From positions 18,638,256 to 18,702,255 of the forward strand of contig NC_065561.1 in assembly GCF_022605725.1 (NCBI RefSeq): DNA of 64,000 nt, in the 5' to 3' direction. The number at the start of each line of letters is the position of its first letter. The first letter of the stretch is position 1. A program made the translations under genes and the position numbers. Positions 45,351 to 57,340 of this stretch are shown piece by piece. The notes beneath the pieces are model-generated. The model saw only the letters and a list, made by a program, of their open reading frames with translations. It was not told where the DNA came from and ran no database searches. The stretch is from Anthonomus grandis grandis. Its lineage: Eukaryota; Arthropoda; Insecta; Coleoptera; Curculionidae.

Positions 45351-47629
45351 ATTAAAAAAAAAAATAGTATAAATCATTGTAAGTATGTTCTTATTTTTCA
45401 AATATTCGCTCTGTATATAAAATCTATTTCTGTGTAATATAAACAGTTACGAACCGCAAACTGTAAATAACTTATAGTCAAAAAATTAAATATTCCCGGG
45501 TTGCGTGCATATTATACGTCGATTCTGACATTAAAACTTGATAAATAAAATTCGATGGCTCAGGTTTCCTCTCCCCATTTTTACGTTCTTAAGTATCGCT
45601 TTCGTTGCCCTATAACCTGCACATAATATATTAAATTGTTGGGTATAAAACGACCCATTTTCCCGCAAATTAAATAGAAAGGGGTTTGTTTCCCCATAGT
45701 AAAACAATAATGTGTGACATAAGAATTACGTACTCAAGCCAGTCCTGATAAAATAACTTAATGTGTTATTGTATAGCTAAAATTTACATCTTAAATATGA
45801 TATGTTTCGCTAGGATATATCTAAATATTCACACAGCAATCACATATCGGGGCTTTGACCCAACATTAACGTTCATCGTCAAGATCGAGAACGATTTTCT
45901 GATGATAGACGACGTTTGTTAGCCTTATTTTTTGGAACTATTCATGTATTAAATATTACGTAATGTTTATTAATAAAAACTGCATCGCATTATCAATTAA
46001 TATCGGTAAAACCTGTTATAAATAAATATTGAAACCGCTTAATATTCAAACGGGATACAAACTGTCTGTAAGGTTGATGTCGTCTTTTTTGGCAGTTATG
46101 CAATATTCGATATGCAAATTAAGTGCAAATAATGTTGTGCATTGGAGACTTCCTGGATGTATAAGCGATCGTTTGTCAGACAAAATAAAATAAATTTAAA
46201 ATCTTTTGGTATTTTAATATTAATGAAAATGTGTATTGAAGCATTGAACAATGATCCAGTCGACTGAACTGTCATAATGAAAGTTCGTTTTTAAATTAAA
46301 GAATCATGAGCATAGATGTATGGCTATTACTATAGCATCTGAATAATTCAGGTTTTGTAGTAATAATTGATTAACTTACAAAAGCACACCTAAGGCATAA
46401 AAAACGATAGAGAAGAACGAAAATTGCAGAAATGCAACCTATCAGCGTCAAGTGAGGAATAGGGGAACTATTCATGCACTGTTGTTCTCTCTTTAACTTA
46501 TGATTTGCTTATAAGTTTCCATTGCATTTGAATCAGGGTACCCAAGAAAAATCCTGGCCAGACGTGTATAGTAGAACTAGGCATATATATGCAAAATGTT
46601 CTTTTGATGTCAGTAAGTTTTATTATAATTAGGCATAAATTATATATCGTTTCGTTCGACAACTACGTCATCTTTATCACTTAAGGTCGATTTATAACAG
46701 GTTTTGTTTCTCGATATTTCTATCAATGGGTTAAATTAAGAAACATATGGTAAGTGTTTGGGTTGAAATTGATCATAAAAGAATCTATTTATGAAAAATT
46801 TCGGTAACAGTTCTCTCAGCTATTTGTCATTGTATATCATTAATCAGGATTTCTCCTTAGGACCTATACTTAAAATAAAAAAAATCTTTATGAAAAAAAT
46901 TCCAGCAGGGCATGCAAAGGATATAAGTGAAATATACAAGTTACTTTCTCACATATTATAAATATTTGTATAATATTTTGTGCACTGATTCAAGCATGTA
47001 TCAAGTTATTTATTTGACTCACGATAGTATGGTAAGACATTAGCTTTGACTTGGAGTAAGAAAGTAATAGTCACTGTCATCTGCAAATAGTCAAAATTAT
47101 CATTCAATTCCAAGCATTACCATAGTACTTAGTATAGCCATAGGATAGTTACAAATTGAAGATCAGTCAATTCTAATAATAATCCCCAATTGCGTTCCAT
47201 AATGCAGTTAATTACACTTGATTTTAAAGTGTGAGTATTTTGTATTCAAAGTATTATATATCTTAGTGTATATATAATACTAACATAACGTACAAGTCTA
47301 TCAAAAGTATAAAATTCATATAGCGAAACAAGGTCAAGGTTAAACATTTGCCAAAAAAAAATATTTACGCAACCGGTCTGTACTTTGTCCGAGAATTGAC
47401 AGTAACAATATTGCTATTATTAAAGCAGGAAATGTAATATTCAAAACGCAATATACTAGGCCGTGATGGTGAAATTACGTGAACGTTTGCTTGGATTCAT
47501 TTAAATGCATCGTTTATATAATAACGGATATTAAGTAATATTGACCTCATATACTATTATGATTCATCGAAGAAGAAATATTAACGATACTGCAAGATTA
47601 TTTTATTAATGGTAATAATATTTTACCAT
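45351..47629. other. Unassigned AT-rich DNA
   Basis: No gene was recognised. Bases 46480-46565 resemble the short MITE-like element at 25840-25973. Confidence 0.4.
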
Positions 47630-47725
47630 CGGCGATTGTATCTGAAGCCTTTTGAAAATCAACAAGTTCATATCTAAGACGAGACTCAATCAAAACAGAC
47701 GATACTAACTGATCAACCTTAATCG
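47630..47725 (-). pseudogene. LINE RT scrap beside satellite
   Basis: The minus strand reads SSVLIESRLRYELVDFQKAS and then DTIADGK, in line with the palm motif 'lvDFsKAFDTI..g'. It is a single short motif without neighbours and directly precedes the first satellite units. It is either a real scrap or a chance match; the DFxKAxDTI pattern favours the former. Confidence 0.4.
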
Positions 47726-47726
47726 A

Positions 47727-48360
47727 AATCCCATTCTTATAAAAAAACTATTCGTAAGTTTGGCATATCTGGACCGATTGAGTTCAAACAAAAAGCGCCT
47801 AGAAGAGAAATTATTCGTCCTATTAAGGGAATGAAAATCTTCTTTACAGGGAGTTTTAAATCATTAAAATCGGTTAAGAAACATGAGGATATAGTCATTT
47901 TTGTCTCCTGGACACATTAATCTTTGCATAGTCGACATTCTTATACAAAACTAGTTATAACTTTGGCACATCTGGACCAATTGAGTTCAAACAAAAAACG
48001 CCTGGAAGAGAAATTGTTCGTCCTTTCATGGGAATAAAAATATTCTTTCCAGGGAGTTTTAAATCATCAAAATCGGTTGAGAAACAAGAAAGATATACTA
48101 ATTTTTGTCTCCTGTACACATTGGTCTTTGCACAGTCGACATTGTTATACAAAACTAGTTATAACTTTGGCATATCTGGACCGATTGAGTTCAAACAAAA
48201 AGCGCCTGAAAGAGAAATAATTCGTCCTTTTAAGGCAATAAAAATCTTTGGTTGAAAAACATGAAAATTACAGTAATTTTTCTCTCCTGGACACACTTTT
48301 TGCTTGGTTGGACATTCATGGGAATTTATGGACGGATAGAGCTCAAACAAAAAACGTCTG
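47727..48360. repeat. Satellite, 204-bp unit, three diverged units
   Basis: GTCGACATT recurs at 47931 and 48135, 204 bases apart, with TGGACCGATTGAGTTCAAAC in each unit. A further decayed unit runs to about 48360. These are outlying, more diverged members of the main array at 49.8-52.5 kb in the same orientation. Confidence 0.9.
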
Positions 48361-49593
48361 CTACAGATAACATTTGCCCTTAAAATAATTGATAAATAAT
48401 TAAAATCAGTAGAAAAACACTTATATTAACACTAATTATATCCTGTAAAAAAAGCTAAATTTTCATATATTACCCAACTTGCATCACCTACTAATTTGTA
48501 ATTCTGACAAAATTATTCCCATATCCACTTTGTTATTGTTGCATGTTGCAAAGTGCTATTTTTAAATGCCCTATACGCTTGAATTGAAACGACTTGCATA
48601 ACCTTGTGGAAAACTGGTGTGTCTGTCAATATATTTATTTTTTTCAGTTTGGATGGCAAACACGTTGCGTTTAAAGTCTGGTATTTGTGCACAAGTGTCC
48701 TGATTAATTAAAATATTCCATATCCCGTCTGTATAACATTTCAAATATAATGAAATAAAATCCTTAAGATAAGAAAGGATAATGTTAAATCCTAGATCCG
48801 AACTACCCAGGCTTTACCGAATTCTGCATTTCCAACAAGCTTTACTTAAATTATGGCGACACCAGTGGCGCTGATATTTAAAGGGTGTTAAATTGGAACA
48901 TTTTTATTGCAATTTTGTTAAATTATATTGTTATTTATTTATTTTCTAGGGCTGGTGACAATATTGCGGCAAACCAGTCTACAAGAAAAAGGTAAATAGC
49001 TATTTATTGATATTATAACGTCGAAACACAAAAAAATAGTCAATTGCTTTACTACGCGCCAATATTCAAACTGACATTTATATTAGTTAGCCAACTTTCT
49101 ACGTGCATCACTAGAAGTCGCCCGGAGTGATCGTCGCTCGCTCACAATTAAGAAACTAAATGTGATACTACGTCTCTGTTTTCTAACATTAATATGCAAA
49201 CAATGTAGCCATCAATTAATCCAGAGAACAAATTCTGTTATGCTCCTTTAACTATTCTATTTAATTTAACGGCATAAGGCGGAGTTTAAATATCACGTTC
49301 TTGCAGAGGGGCTACGTTAGTCCCATCTTACAGCAAGTAAAATTAATAATTTGTGCAAATTGGAGTATGCGTTGTTGCATATCTAGGCGATGTTGTCACA
49401 TTAGTACTCTCAGAATGATTTAGTTTGAGAATGTTCAGAAACAATTCATCAATAACCATAAAGAATTTTTTTTTTAAAGACCTAATGTCCTAGATAATTG
49501 TCACAGAAGAATACAGCTTTACTGCAAAAGTAGGATCATAGCATGCATGCATATAAGCATGATACACTTGAAATTCATAACAGCTTTCCAACA
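48361..49593. other. Unassigned DNA between satellite blocks
   Basis: No gene was recognised. Short GC-richer phrases (ATGGCGACACCAGTGGCGCTG near 48853; CGTCGCTCGCTC near 49131) stand out but could not be assigned. Confidence 0.4.
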
Positions 49594-49791
49594 AAAGATC
49601 TATGAGCGACTGATTTATGATCCTTCTCTTTTAACAAATAAAATGATATTTGGTAAACAATGACAGAAATAGTCCATGCCCTGGATTCTATCTAGTTGCT
49701 AGAATAAACTGAAAAGAGAGAGAAGTCGATCATGGCTTGAGATTGGAGTATATAAAACTGTAGAAGAGGCATTTGGACTTAAAGTTCTGTA
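49594..49791 (+). promoter_or_regulatory. Satellite flank with TATA box, copy 1
   Basis: A ~190-base unit begins ATCTATGAGCGACT and contains GATATTTGGTAAACAATGAC. It carries TATATAAA at 49749-49756 about 43 bases before the first GTCGAC of the array. Two more copies lie at 51868 and 52507. It could be a promoter for satellite transcription or simply part of a higher-order repeat. Confidence 0.4.
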
Positions 49792-51867
49792 GTCGACATT
49801 CTTATAGAAAACTAGTTGTAATTTTGGCATATCTGGACCGATTGAGTTTAAACAAAAAACGCCTGGAAGAGAAATTATTCGTCTTTTTAAGAGAATAAAA
49901 ATCTTTTTTCCAAGGAGTTTTAAACCATCAAAATCGGTTGAGAAACAAGAAAGATATAGTCATTTTTGTCTCCTGGACACATTGGTCTTTGCATAGTCGA
50001 CGTTCTTATACAAAACTAGTTGTAACTTTGGCATATGTGGACCGATTGAGTTCAAACAAAAAACGCCTGGAAGAGAAATTATTGGTTTTTTTAAGGGAAT
50101 AAAAATCTTTTTTCCAAGGAGTTTTAAACCATCAAAATCGGTTGAGAAACAAGAAAGATATAGCAATTTTTGTCTCCTGGACATATTGGTCTTTGTATAG
50201 TCGACGTTCTTATACAAAACTAGTTGTAACTTTGGCATATGTGGACCGATTGAGTTCAAACAAAAAACGTCTGGAAGAGAAATTATTCGTCTTTTTAAGA
50301 GAATAAAAATCTTTTTTCCAAGGAGTTTTAAACCATCAAAATCGGTTGAGAAACAAGAAAGATATAGCAATTTTTGTCTCCTGGACAAACTGGTCTTTGT
50401 ATAGTCGACGTTCTTATACAAAACTAGTTGTAACTTTGGCATATGTGGACCGATTGAGTTCAAACAAAAAACGCCTGGAAGAGAAATTATTGGTTTTTTA
50501 AGGGAATAAAAATCTTTTTTCCAAGGAGTTTTAAACCATCCAAATCGGTTGAGAAACAAGAAAGATATAGTCATTTTTGTCTCCTGGACACATTGGTCTT
50601 TGCATAGTCGACGTTCTTATACAAAACTAGTTGTAACTTTGGCATATGTGGACCGATTAAGTTCAAACAAAAAACGCCTGGAAGAGAAATTATTCGTTTT
50701 TTTAAGGGAATAAACATTTTTTTTTCCAAGGAGTTTTAAACCATCAAAATCGGTTGAGAAACAAGAAAGATATAGTCATTTTTGTCTCCTGGACACATTG
50801 GTCTTTGCATAGTCGACATTCTTATACAAAACTAGTTGTAACTTTGGCATATGTGGACCGATTGAGTTCAAACAAAAAACGCCTGGAAGAGAAATTATTG
50901 GTTTTTTTAAGGGAATAAAAATCTTTTTTCCAAGGTGTTTTAAACAATTAAAATCGGTTGAGAAACAAGAAAGATATAGTCATTTTTGTCTCCTGGACAT
51001 ATTGGTCTTTGCATAGTCGACATTCTTATACAAAACTATTTGTAACTTTGGCATATGTGGACCGATTGAGTTCAAACAAAAAACGTCTGGAAGAGAAATT
51101 ATTCGTCTTTTTAAGAGAATAAAAATCTTTTTTCCAAGGAGTTTTAAACCATCAAAATCGGTTGAGAAACAAGAAAGATATAGCAATTTTTGTCTCCTGG
51201 ACAAACTGGTCTTTGTATAGTCGACGTTCTTATACAAAACTAGTTGTAACTTTGGCATATGTGGACCGATTGAGTTCAAACAAAAAACGCCTGGAAGAGA
51301 AATTATTGGTTTTTTAAGGGAATAAAAATCTTTTTTCCAAGGAGTTTTAAACCATCAAAATCGGTTGAGAAATAAGAAAGATATAGTCATTTTTGTCTCC
51401 TGGACATATTGGTCTTTGCATAATCGACGTTCTTATACAAAACTAGTTGTAACTTTGGCATATCTGGACCGATTGAGTTCAAACAAAAAACGCCTGGAAG
51501 AGAAATTATTCGTCTTTTTAAGAGAATAAAAATCTTTTTTACAGGGAGTTTTAAATCATCAAAATCGGTTGAGAAACAAGAAAGATATAGCAATTTTTGT
51601 CTCCTGGACATATTGGTCTTTGCATAGTCGACATTCTTATACAAAACTAGTTGTAACTTTGGCATATGTGGACCGATTGAGTTTAAACAAAAAACGCCTG
51701 GAAGAGAAATTATTGGTTTTTTTAAGGGAATAAAAATCTTTTTTCCAAGGAGTTTTAAACCATCAAAATCGGTTGAGAAATAAGAAAGATATAGTCATTT
51801 TTGTCTCCTGGACATATTGGTCTTTGAATAGTCGACATTCTAATACAAAACTATTTGTAACTTTGGC
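49792..51867. repeat. Main 204-bp satellite array, ten units plus a partial
   Basis: GTCGAC (once ATCGAC) starts units at 49792, 49996, 50200, 50404, 50607, 50812, 51016, 51220, 51423, 51627 and 51831, giving periods of 203-205. Units are highly similar. Because 204 is 68 codons, minus-strand frames stay open across units (49960-50574 for 204 codons, also 50980-51279 and 51387-51665). A 1-base indel at 50607 and 51423 closes them. The repeated peptide has phrases such as FCLNSIGPHMPKLQLVLYKN; I recognise no protein family, and an open frame is a natural by-product of a 3n unit. Confidence 0.97.
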
Positions 51868-52049
51868 TAATTTAAACTCCTTCTGTTTTAACAAATAAAT
51901 TGATATTTGGTAAACAATGACAGAAATAGTCCATGCACTGGACTCTATCTAGTTGTTAGAATAAACTGAAAAGAGAGAAAAGTCGATCATGGCTTGAGAT
52001 TGGAGTATATAAAACTGTAGAAGAGGCATTTGGACTTCAAAGTTCTATA
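51868..52049 (+). promoter_or_regulatory. Satellite flank with TATA box, copy 2
   Basis: Near-identical to copy 1 from TCCTTCTGTTTTAACAAATA onward, with TATATAAA at 52006-52013. It separates the ten-unit and two-unit satellite runs, which shows that flank plus array has been duplicated as one higher-order unit. Confidence 0.45.
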
Positions 52050-52506
52050 GTCGACATTCTTATACAAAACTAGTTGTAACTTTGGCATATCTGGACCGAT
52101 TGAGCTTAAACAAAAAACGCCTGGAAGAGAAATTATTCGTCTTTTTAAGGGAATAAAAATCTTTTTTCCAAGGAGTTTTAAACCATCAAAATCGGTTGAG
52201 AAACAAGAAAGATATAGTCATTTTTGTCTCCTGGACACATTGGTCTTTGCATAGTCGACATTCTTATACAAAACTAGTTGTAACTTTGGCATATGTGGAC
52301 CGATTGAGTTCAAACAAAAAACGCCTGGAAGAGAAATTATTGGTTTTTTTAAGGGAATAAAAATCTTTTTTCCAAGGTGTTTTAAACAATCAAAATCGGT
52401 TGAGAAACAAGAAAGATATAGTCATTTTTGTCTCCTGGACATATTGGTCTTTGCATAGTCGACATTCTTATACAAAACTATTTGTAACTTTGGCATATCT
52501 GGACCA
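52050..52506. repeat. 204-bp satellite, two units plus a partial
   Basis: Units start at 52050, 52254 and 52458. The last breaks off at TGGACCAATCAATC into flank copy 3. Confidence 0.95.
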
Positions 52507-52700
52507 ATCAATCTATGAGCGACTAATTTAAGCTCCTTCTGTTTTAACAAATAAATTGATATTTGGTAAACAATAACAGAAATAGTCCATGCACTGGACT
52601 CTATCTAGTTGCTAGAATAACCGGAAAAGAGAGAGAATTCGATCATTGCTTGAGATTGGATTATATAAAACTGTAGAAGAGACATTTGGACTTTAAAATT
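52507..52700 (+). promoter_or_regulatory. Satellite flank with TATA box, copy 3
   Basis: Third flank copy, with TATATAAA at 52662-52669. No satellite follows: the similarity ends near 52700 and unrelated sequence begins. It is more diverged than copies 1 and 2. Confidence 0.45.
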
Positions 52701-53800
52701 CTGTAGAGCTGATATGCTCTAATCACATTCTATGTTTATTGAAATTTGGGTCCCTCATGTATAATTTATTAATATGCTGGAAGTTTCTAATGACTAAATT
52801 ATTAATTATCGTTAGTTATTAATTTATGTGTTACTATTGTGGACTTAGAGAAGAGTTTAATGTAATTGACGTCACTTTTACGAGAATAAATGCGATCTAT
52901 GAATGGTCTGGTTATTGTGTCGTTTAATTTAAAGATTCTTCAAGTAACCACCAAAGTCTGAAATGCGAGAGATTTAGAAAAATTAGACTTTTTACCCACT
53001 TTTTTGGTTTCATTTTTTAAATAGAGTCTGGATATCTTGGAAATAGTATTTTTCTCTCGTAATGACTGGCGTAATTTCTAACAAGACCCGAAACAGATTT
53101 TATTCCTATTCCTTTCTAATTTTCAGATTAAGTTAAGGATATATAAATGAAAATCCGATTTTTCCACCTATTTCTAAATCGTCGTTTGTTTTGTATTCGA
53201 AATTGTACCCGAAAAACATTACTTTATTCCCATCCTCTTCTAATTTTCAGATTGAGATAGAGATGTATAAATGAGAATTCGATTTTTCCATCTATTTTCC
53301 CTATCATCGTTTCATTTTGTAAAAAGTGATAATAAAAAACTCAATAAAAGACGATGATGTGAAATAGAAAATTTAATTTTTACTTTATATTAAACATTTG
53401 TTAAGTAATGATGACTACCGTTTTATTTCTTAACAGCTGTCTGGACCTTTAGGAAATTCAGCTTTTCTATTCTAGCTTACTCAATCTTTTAATCAATTAT
53501 ATCCTTGTAACATAATTTTAGGGCCTAAAACATTCGATGAGTATATTACTTATACCAGTGGCTTTATTGCTATTTCAACTTCACTATGTCAGCTTCTTCT
53601 TCCAAACTGTGTTTTACTTATTTATGTTTCCTTTACATCCGTTTGACATTTCAAGACAACATGAGACAACAATGACAAATTACTCCCTTCTTTCTTCCTC
53701 TATTCTGCTTCCTAGTTGCACCACATACACAATACTATAATATCGAATGGTTGAGGACAAATACTATTATCACAATTTAAATATTTTTATTTAATATGAC
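52701..53800. other. Unassigned DNA with a ~120-bp duplication
   Basis: No gene was recognised. Bases 53100-53200 and 53225-53325 are two tandem copies sharing TTCTAATTTTCAGATT, TATAAATGARAATYCGATTT and CATCGT/GTCGTTT phrases. Confidence 0.5.
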
Positions 53801-53804
53801 AACG

Positions 53805-53833
53805 TCTCTCTCTCTCACACTCACACACACACA
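53805..53833. repeat. (TC)n(AC)n microsatellite
   Basis: A CT-dinucleotide run passes into a CA-dinucleotide run over about 29 bases. Confidence 0.95.
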
Positions 53834-53860
53834 TGGAAATAACCTTGTAAAAGATTAAAA

Positions 53861-53972
53861 TGCGATGGGCGAAGCGGTAGCGTGCACCGCAAGGGGCTTA
53901 CGTAATAATGTGTGGATCTCTATACCCGAAAATTCAGGGGAGCCCCCCGGGCCCCTTGCCCCCCCTGAATTT
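53861..53972 (+). other. GC-rich patch with strong hairpin; possible SINE relic
   Basis: GGGCGAAGCGGTAGCG (53867-53882) resembles a pol III A box, and GGATCTCTATACC (53924 on) is a poor B box about 45 bases on. Then AAATTCAGGGG (53930-53940) pairs perfectly with CCCCTGAATTT (53962-53972) around a GC-only loop. The patch is foreign to its surroundings in composition. A tRNA-derived SINE is one reading; I cannot fold a tRNA from it. Confidence 0.3.
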
Positions 53973-53989
53973 GTCTAAATACCCGCGAC

Positions 53990-54785
53990 CGCGTTAGATA
54001 TAAAGCCGCGTTGCCGGATTTGTCCCAAAATCGGTAATAGAATAATTTTGTTTTTTAATATTGAGTGGGCGTCACGGCTCGTTTATTTTTATCGTGTTTG
54101 GCAAATAAGTTCTTACTGTAAGTGGAAACACGTGGAGGCAAGTACCATCCTTGATTTTTCTCCTTCCTGATCCCAATTAGGAGTAAAATTTTGTATAAAG
54201 ACACCACAGTAAATAGAAATGAATTTTGAAGAAGTACAACAATCGGATCTGATCTGGGTGAAATCAATAGGATAATAAAAGACATAAAAAAATCATAGAA
54301 ATACTGCTTAAAATTGGAATCAGGAATTAAAGTGGTCGAAAATAGTGCCTATTTTTATAAAGGACCAACAAGACCGAGTTGATAGACACCTTCAAATTTA
54401 ACAAATATCAGTAGGAATTTAAATAAAAAAGCAACACTTTGGGAGTAACAGTAGATCTACTAAGTTACATTATCAGTGAGATAGATAAAAAACAAGTACA
54501 TAGTAAATGTGTTTAATGACCTGCAAAAAACATTTGAAACAGAGTCTTGAAATAATCCTCTGATTTTATGTGCCAAAACTTTAAGAAATAAATAAGGTAT
54601 TTTGTAGATTAATACTGTAGAGAGTTCTCTACTAGAGTGCATTCTTCTTGAATGTTATAGAAAGTTGTGCTGTCTTTATATGCAATTTAAATCCTTAAAA
54701 AAGATTAAAACTTGCAGCCACGTGTTTCTGCTTTTTTTTATTTAAGCTTAATTATTTCAGAAAGTTACAAATAGGTTTGTAGGAA
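53990..54785. other. Unassigned DNA
   Basis: No gene was recognised. A short LGVTVDLLSYI-like reading near 54438 recalls a LINE thumb motif, but nothing else around it supports an element. Confidence 0.4.
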
Positions 54786-56510
54786 TTTGAGCTATGCAAA
54801 GACCAATGTGTCCAGGAGACAAAAATGACTATAACTTTCGAATTTCTCAACCGATTTTGGTCATGTCAAGTTTTATAGAAATAGAATTTTTCTGTATTTT
54901 TCTGTCCTTAAAAGGACAAATATTTTCTCTTCCAGGCATTTTTTGTTTAAGCTCAATCGGTCCAAGAGTGCCAAAGTTACAAGCAGTTTTGTGTTAAGTA
55001 TGCCACCAATGTGTCCAAAAAATAAAACCGGCTATAACTTTCTTGTTTCCAAACCGATTTTAATTATTTAAAGTGTTTTAGAAAGAATATTCCTATTCTA
55101 TAAAAGCATGTCAACTATGCAAAGACCAATGTATCCAGAATACAAAAACGACTATAATTTCCTTGTTTTCCAACCGATTTTAATTATTCAAAGTGTTTTA
55201 GAAAGAATATTCTTTTCCCTTTAAAATAACAAATATTTTCTTTTGCAGGGGTTTTTTATTTGAGCTCAATCGGTTCAAAAATGCCAAAGTTACAATTAGT
55301 TTTGTATAAGAGTGTCAACTATGCCACCAATGTGTCCAGAATACAAAAACGTCTATAACTTCCTTGTTACCCAACCGATTTTAATTGTTTAAAGTGCTTT
55401 GAAAAGAATATTCTTTTTCCTTTAAAATAAGAAATATTTTCTCTTACAGGCGTTTTTTGTTTGAGCTCAATCGGTTCAAAAAAGCCAAAACTACAAGTAG
55501 TTTTGTATAAGAGTGTCAAATATGCCACCAATATGTCCAGAAATAAAAATGACTATAACTTCATTGTTTCCCAACCGATTTTGATTATTTAAAGCGTTTT
55601 GAAAAGAATATTCTTTTCCCCTTAAAATAACAAATATTTTCTTTTATAGACGTTTTTTGTTTGAGCCTAATCGGTCTAGAAATGTCAAAATTACAAATAG
55701 TTTTGTGAAAAACGACTATAATTTCCTTGTTTCCCAATCGATTTTTATTATTTAAAGTGTTTTAAAGAGAATATTATTTTCTCCTTAAAATAAAAAATAT
55801 TTTTTCCTACAGGGGTTTTTTGTTTGAGCTCAATTGGTCTAGAAAAGCCAAAGTTATAGATAGTTTTGTATAAGCATGTTAGCTATGCAAAGACCAATGT
55901 GTCCAAAATACAAATACTATTATAAATTTCTTGTTTCTCAACCAATTTTGATTATTGCCAGTTTTATGGAAGAGGTTTTTCTCCCCTAAGAGGGGCAAAT
56001 ATTGTCTCTTCCAGGCTTTTTTTGTTTAGGCTTAATCGGTCTGAAAATGCCAAATTTATAAATAGTTTTGTATAAGAATACGAAGCTTATGCAAATACGA
56101 AGGTATCCAGAAGACAAAAACGATTATAACTTACTTGTTTCCCAACCAATTTTGATTATTTATGGTTTTATGGAAGGAGGATCCTTCTACTCTTTAAAGG
56201 ATAAATATTTTCTCTTTCAGTCATTTTCTGATTAAGCTCAATCGGTCCAGAAATGCCAAAGTTACAAATAGTTTTGTATAAGAATATCAACTATGCAAAG
56301 CCGAAGATGTCCAGGAGACATAAATGCCTATAACTTCCTTGCTTCTTAACCGATTTCGATTATTTAAAGTTTCATAGAAAGAGAATTTTTTTCCCGTTAA
56401 AACGATAAATATTTTCTCTCCAAGCCGTTTTTTGTTTATGCTTAATGGAAAAAATCCAGAAATGTCAAAGTGCAGAACAGTTGTCTTGACGAGGGTTTCA
56501 GAAAATGTAT
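54786..56510. repeat. Diverged ~200-bp satellite in inverted orientation
   Basis: Units contain GCAAAGACCAATGTGTCCAG, TATAACTTNCTTGTTTCYCA, ACCGATTTTGATTATTTAAA, GTTTGAGCTCAATCGGTC and AAAGTTACAAATAGTTTTGT. These are the reverse complements of the 49.8-52.5 kb unit. Eight or nine units start near 54794, 55002, 55117, 55324, 55530, 55700, 55880, 56095 and 56290. They differ much more from each other than those of the main array, so this block is older or no longer homogenised. Confidence 0.85.
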
Positions 56511-56579
56511 CATACCTTCTGAGCATACATTTCCATATGTTTGATAACATTGTCCAATTAAATCCAACTGAGTAAGATT

Positions 56580-57340
56580 TTCTTTCGTATGATTATATAT
56601 TCTCTATGATTTTACAACACACTCGTTGGGCGCCAATTTTTTTCTCATTTCGTAATCTAAAATTGAGAAACAGGATAAAACATAAAATTTCCAATTTCCT
56701 TCTGCTCGGAATTTCAGACACTTTATTAGTGTTCTTACTCCCTTGAGCTCTTAAAATGATTTTTTAATATATTCTAGGAATTTGGAGAATGATTATTTTA
56801 CTGCCTGTAATAAAGCACAATTATTAATTTTATTCAAGACACTTAAAGTAATATTAAGATTCTTCTGGTTATAAGTTTATGGAGCCATTTTAGAAACCGT
56901 TGTACCATAATACTAAAAACCACTTTTGACTTATTGCAAAGACCCACACGTTGGGCGCCAATTTTTCTCTTAATTCAAAATCTAAAAATTGTATATAATC
57001 TAAATTTTGTATATATTCAGAAATTAATTTTTTTTTAAATAATTTAATTATTCCAGGTATATGGGCCATGAAAAATGGTATTTTTTTTGGACTTATATAG
57101 ATCAATTTTTAAAGAAAATATAGATGAATTTCTGAAATAGAATTGCAGGTAGTTATACCATTGAATTTTATCTCCAGATAGTTAAAATATTCGGGCATGT
57201 GTGACTGTATGATTCATGAGGATGTATTTTTTTGAATTTATGACACTAGAAAAATTTCCCACATGCATCGGGCGCCAATTTTTCCCTCTTATCAAAACAT
57301 AGATTTTCCATTTTGTTTTAGATTGATCCTATTTCTTATT
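56580..57340. repeat. ~320-bp repeats centred on GGGCGCCAATTTTT
   Basis: GGCGCCAATTTTT occurs at 56631, 56954 and 57271 (spacing 323 and 317), each followed by TCTYATTTCGTAATCTAAAA-like or TCTTATCAAAACA sequence. The reverse strand reads TTGGCGCCCAACG, which is like the primer-binding site of some LTR retrotransposons. No LTR or gag/pol coding was found nearby. Confidence 0.65.

Noticed and set aside
49960..50574. 204-codon minus-strand open frame as a protein gene
   Set aside because: It lies wholly in the 204-bp satellite; a repeat unit divisible by three keeps a frame open by itself, and no protein family is recognisable.
54430..54520. LINE thumb-like reading LGVTVDLL
   Set aside because: Isolated match with stops on both sides and no other RT motif nearby.
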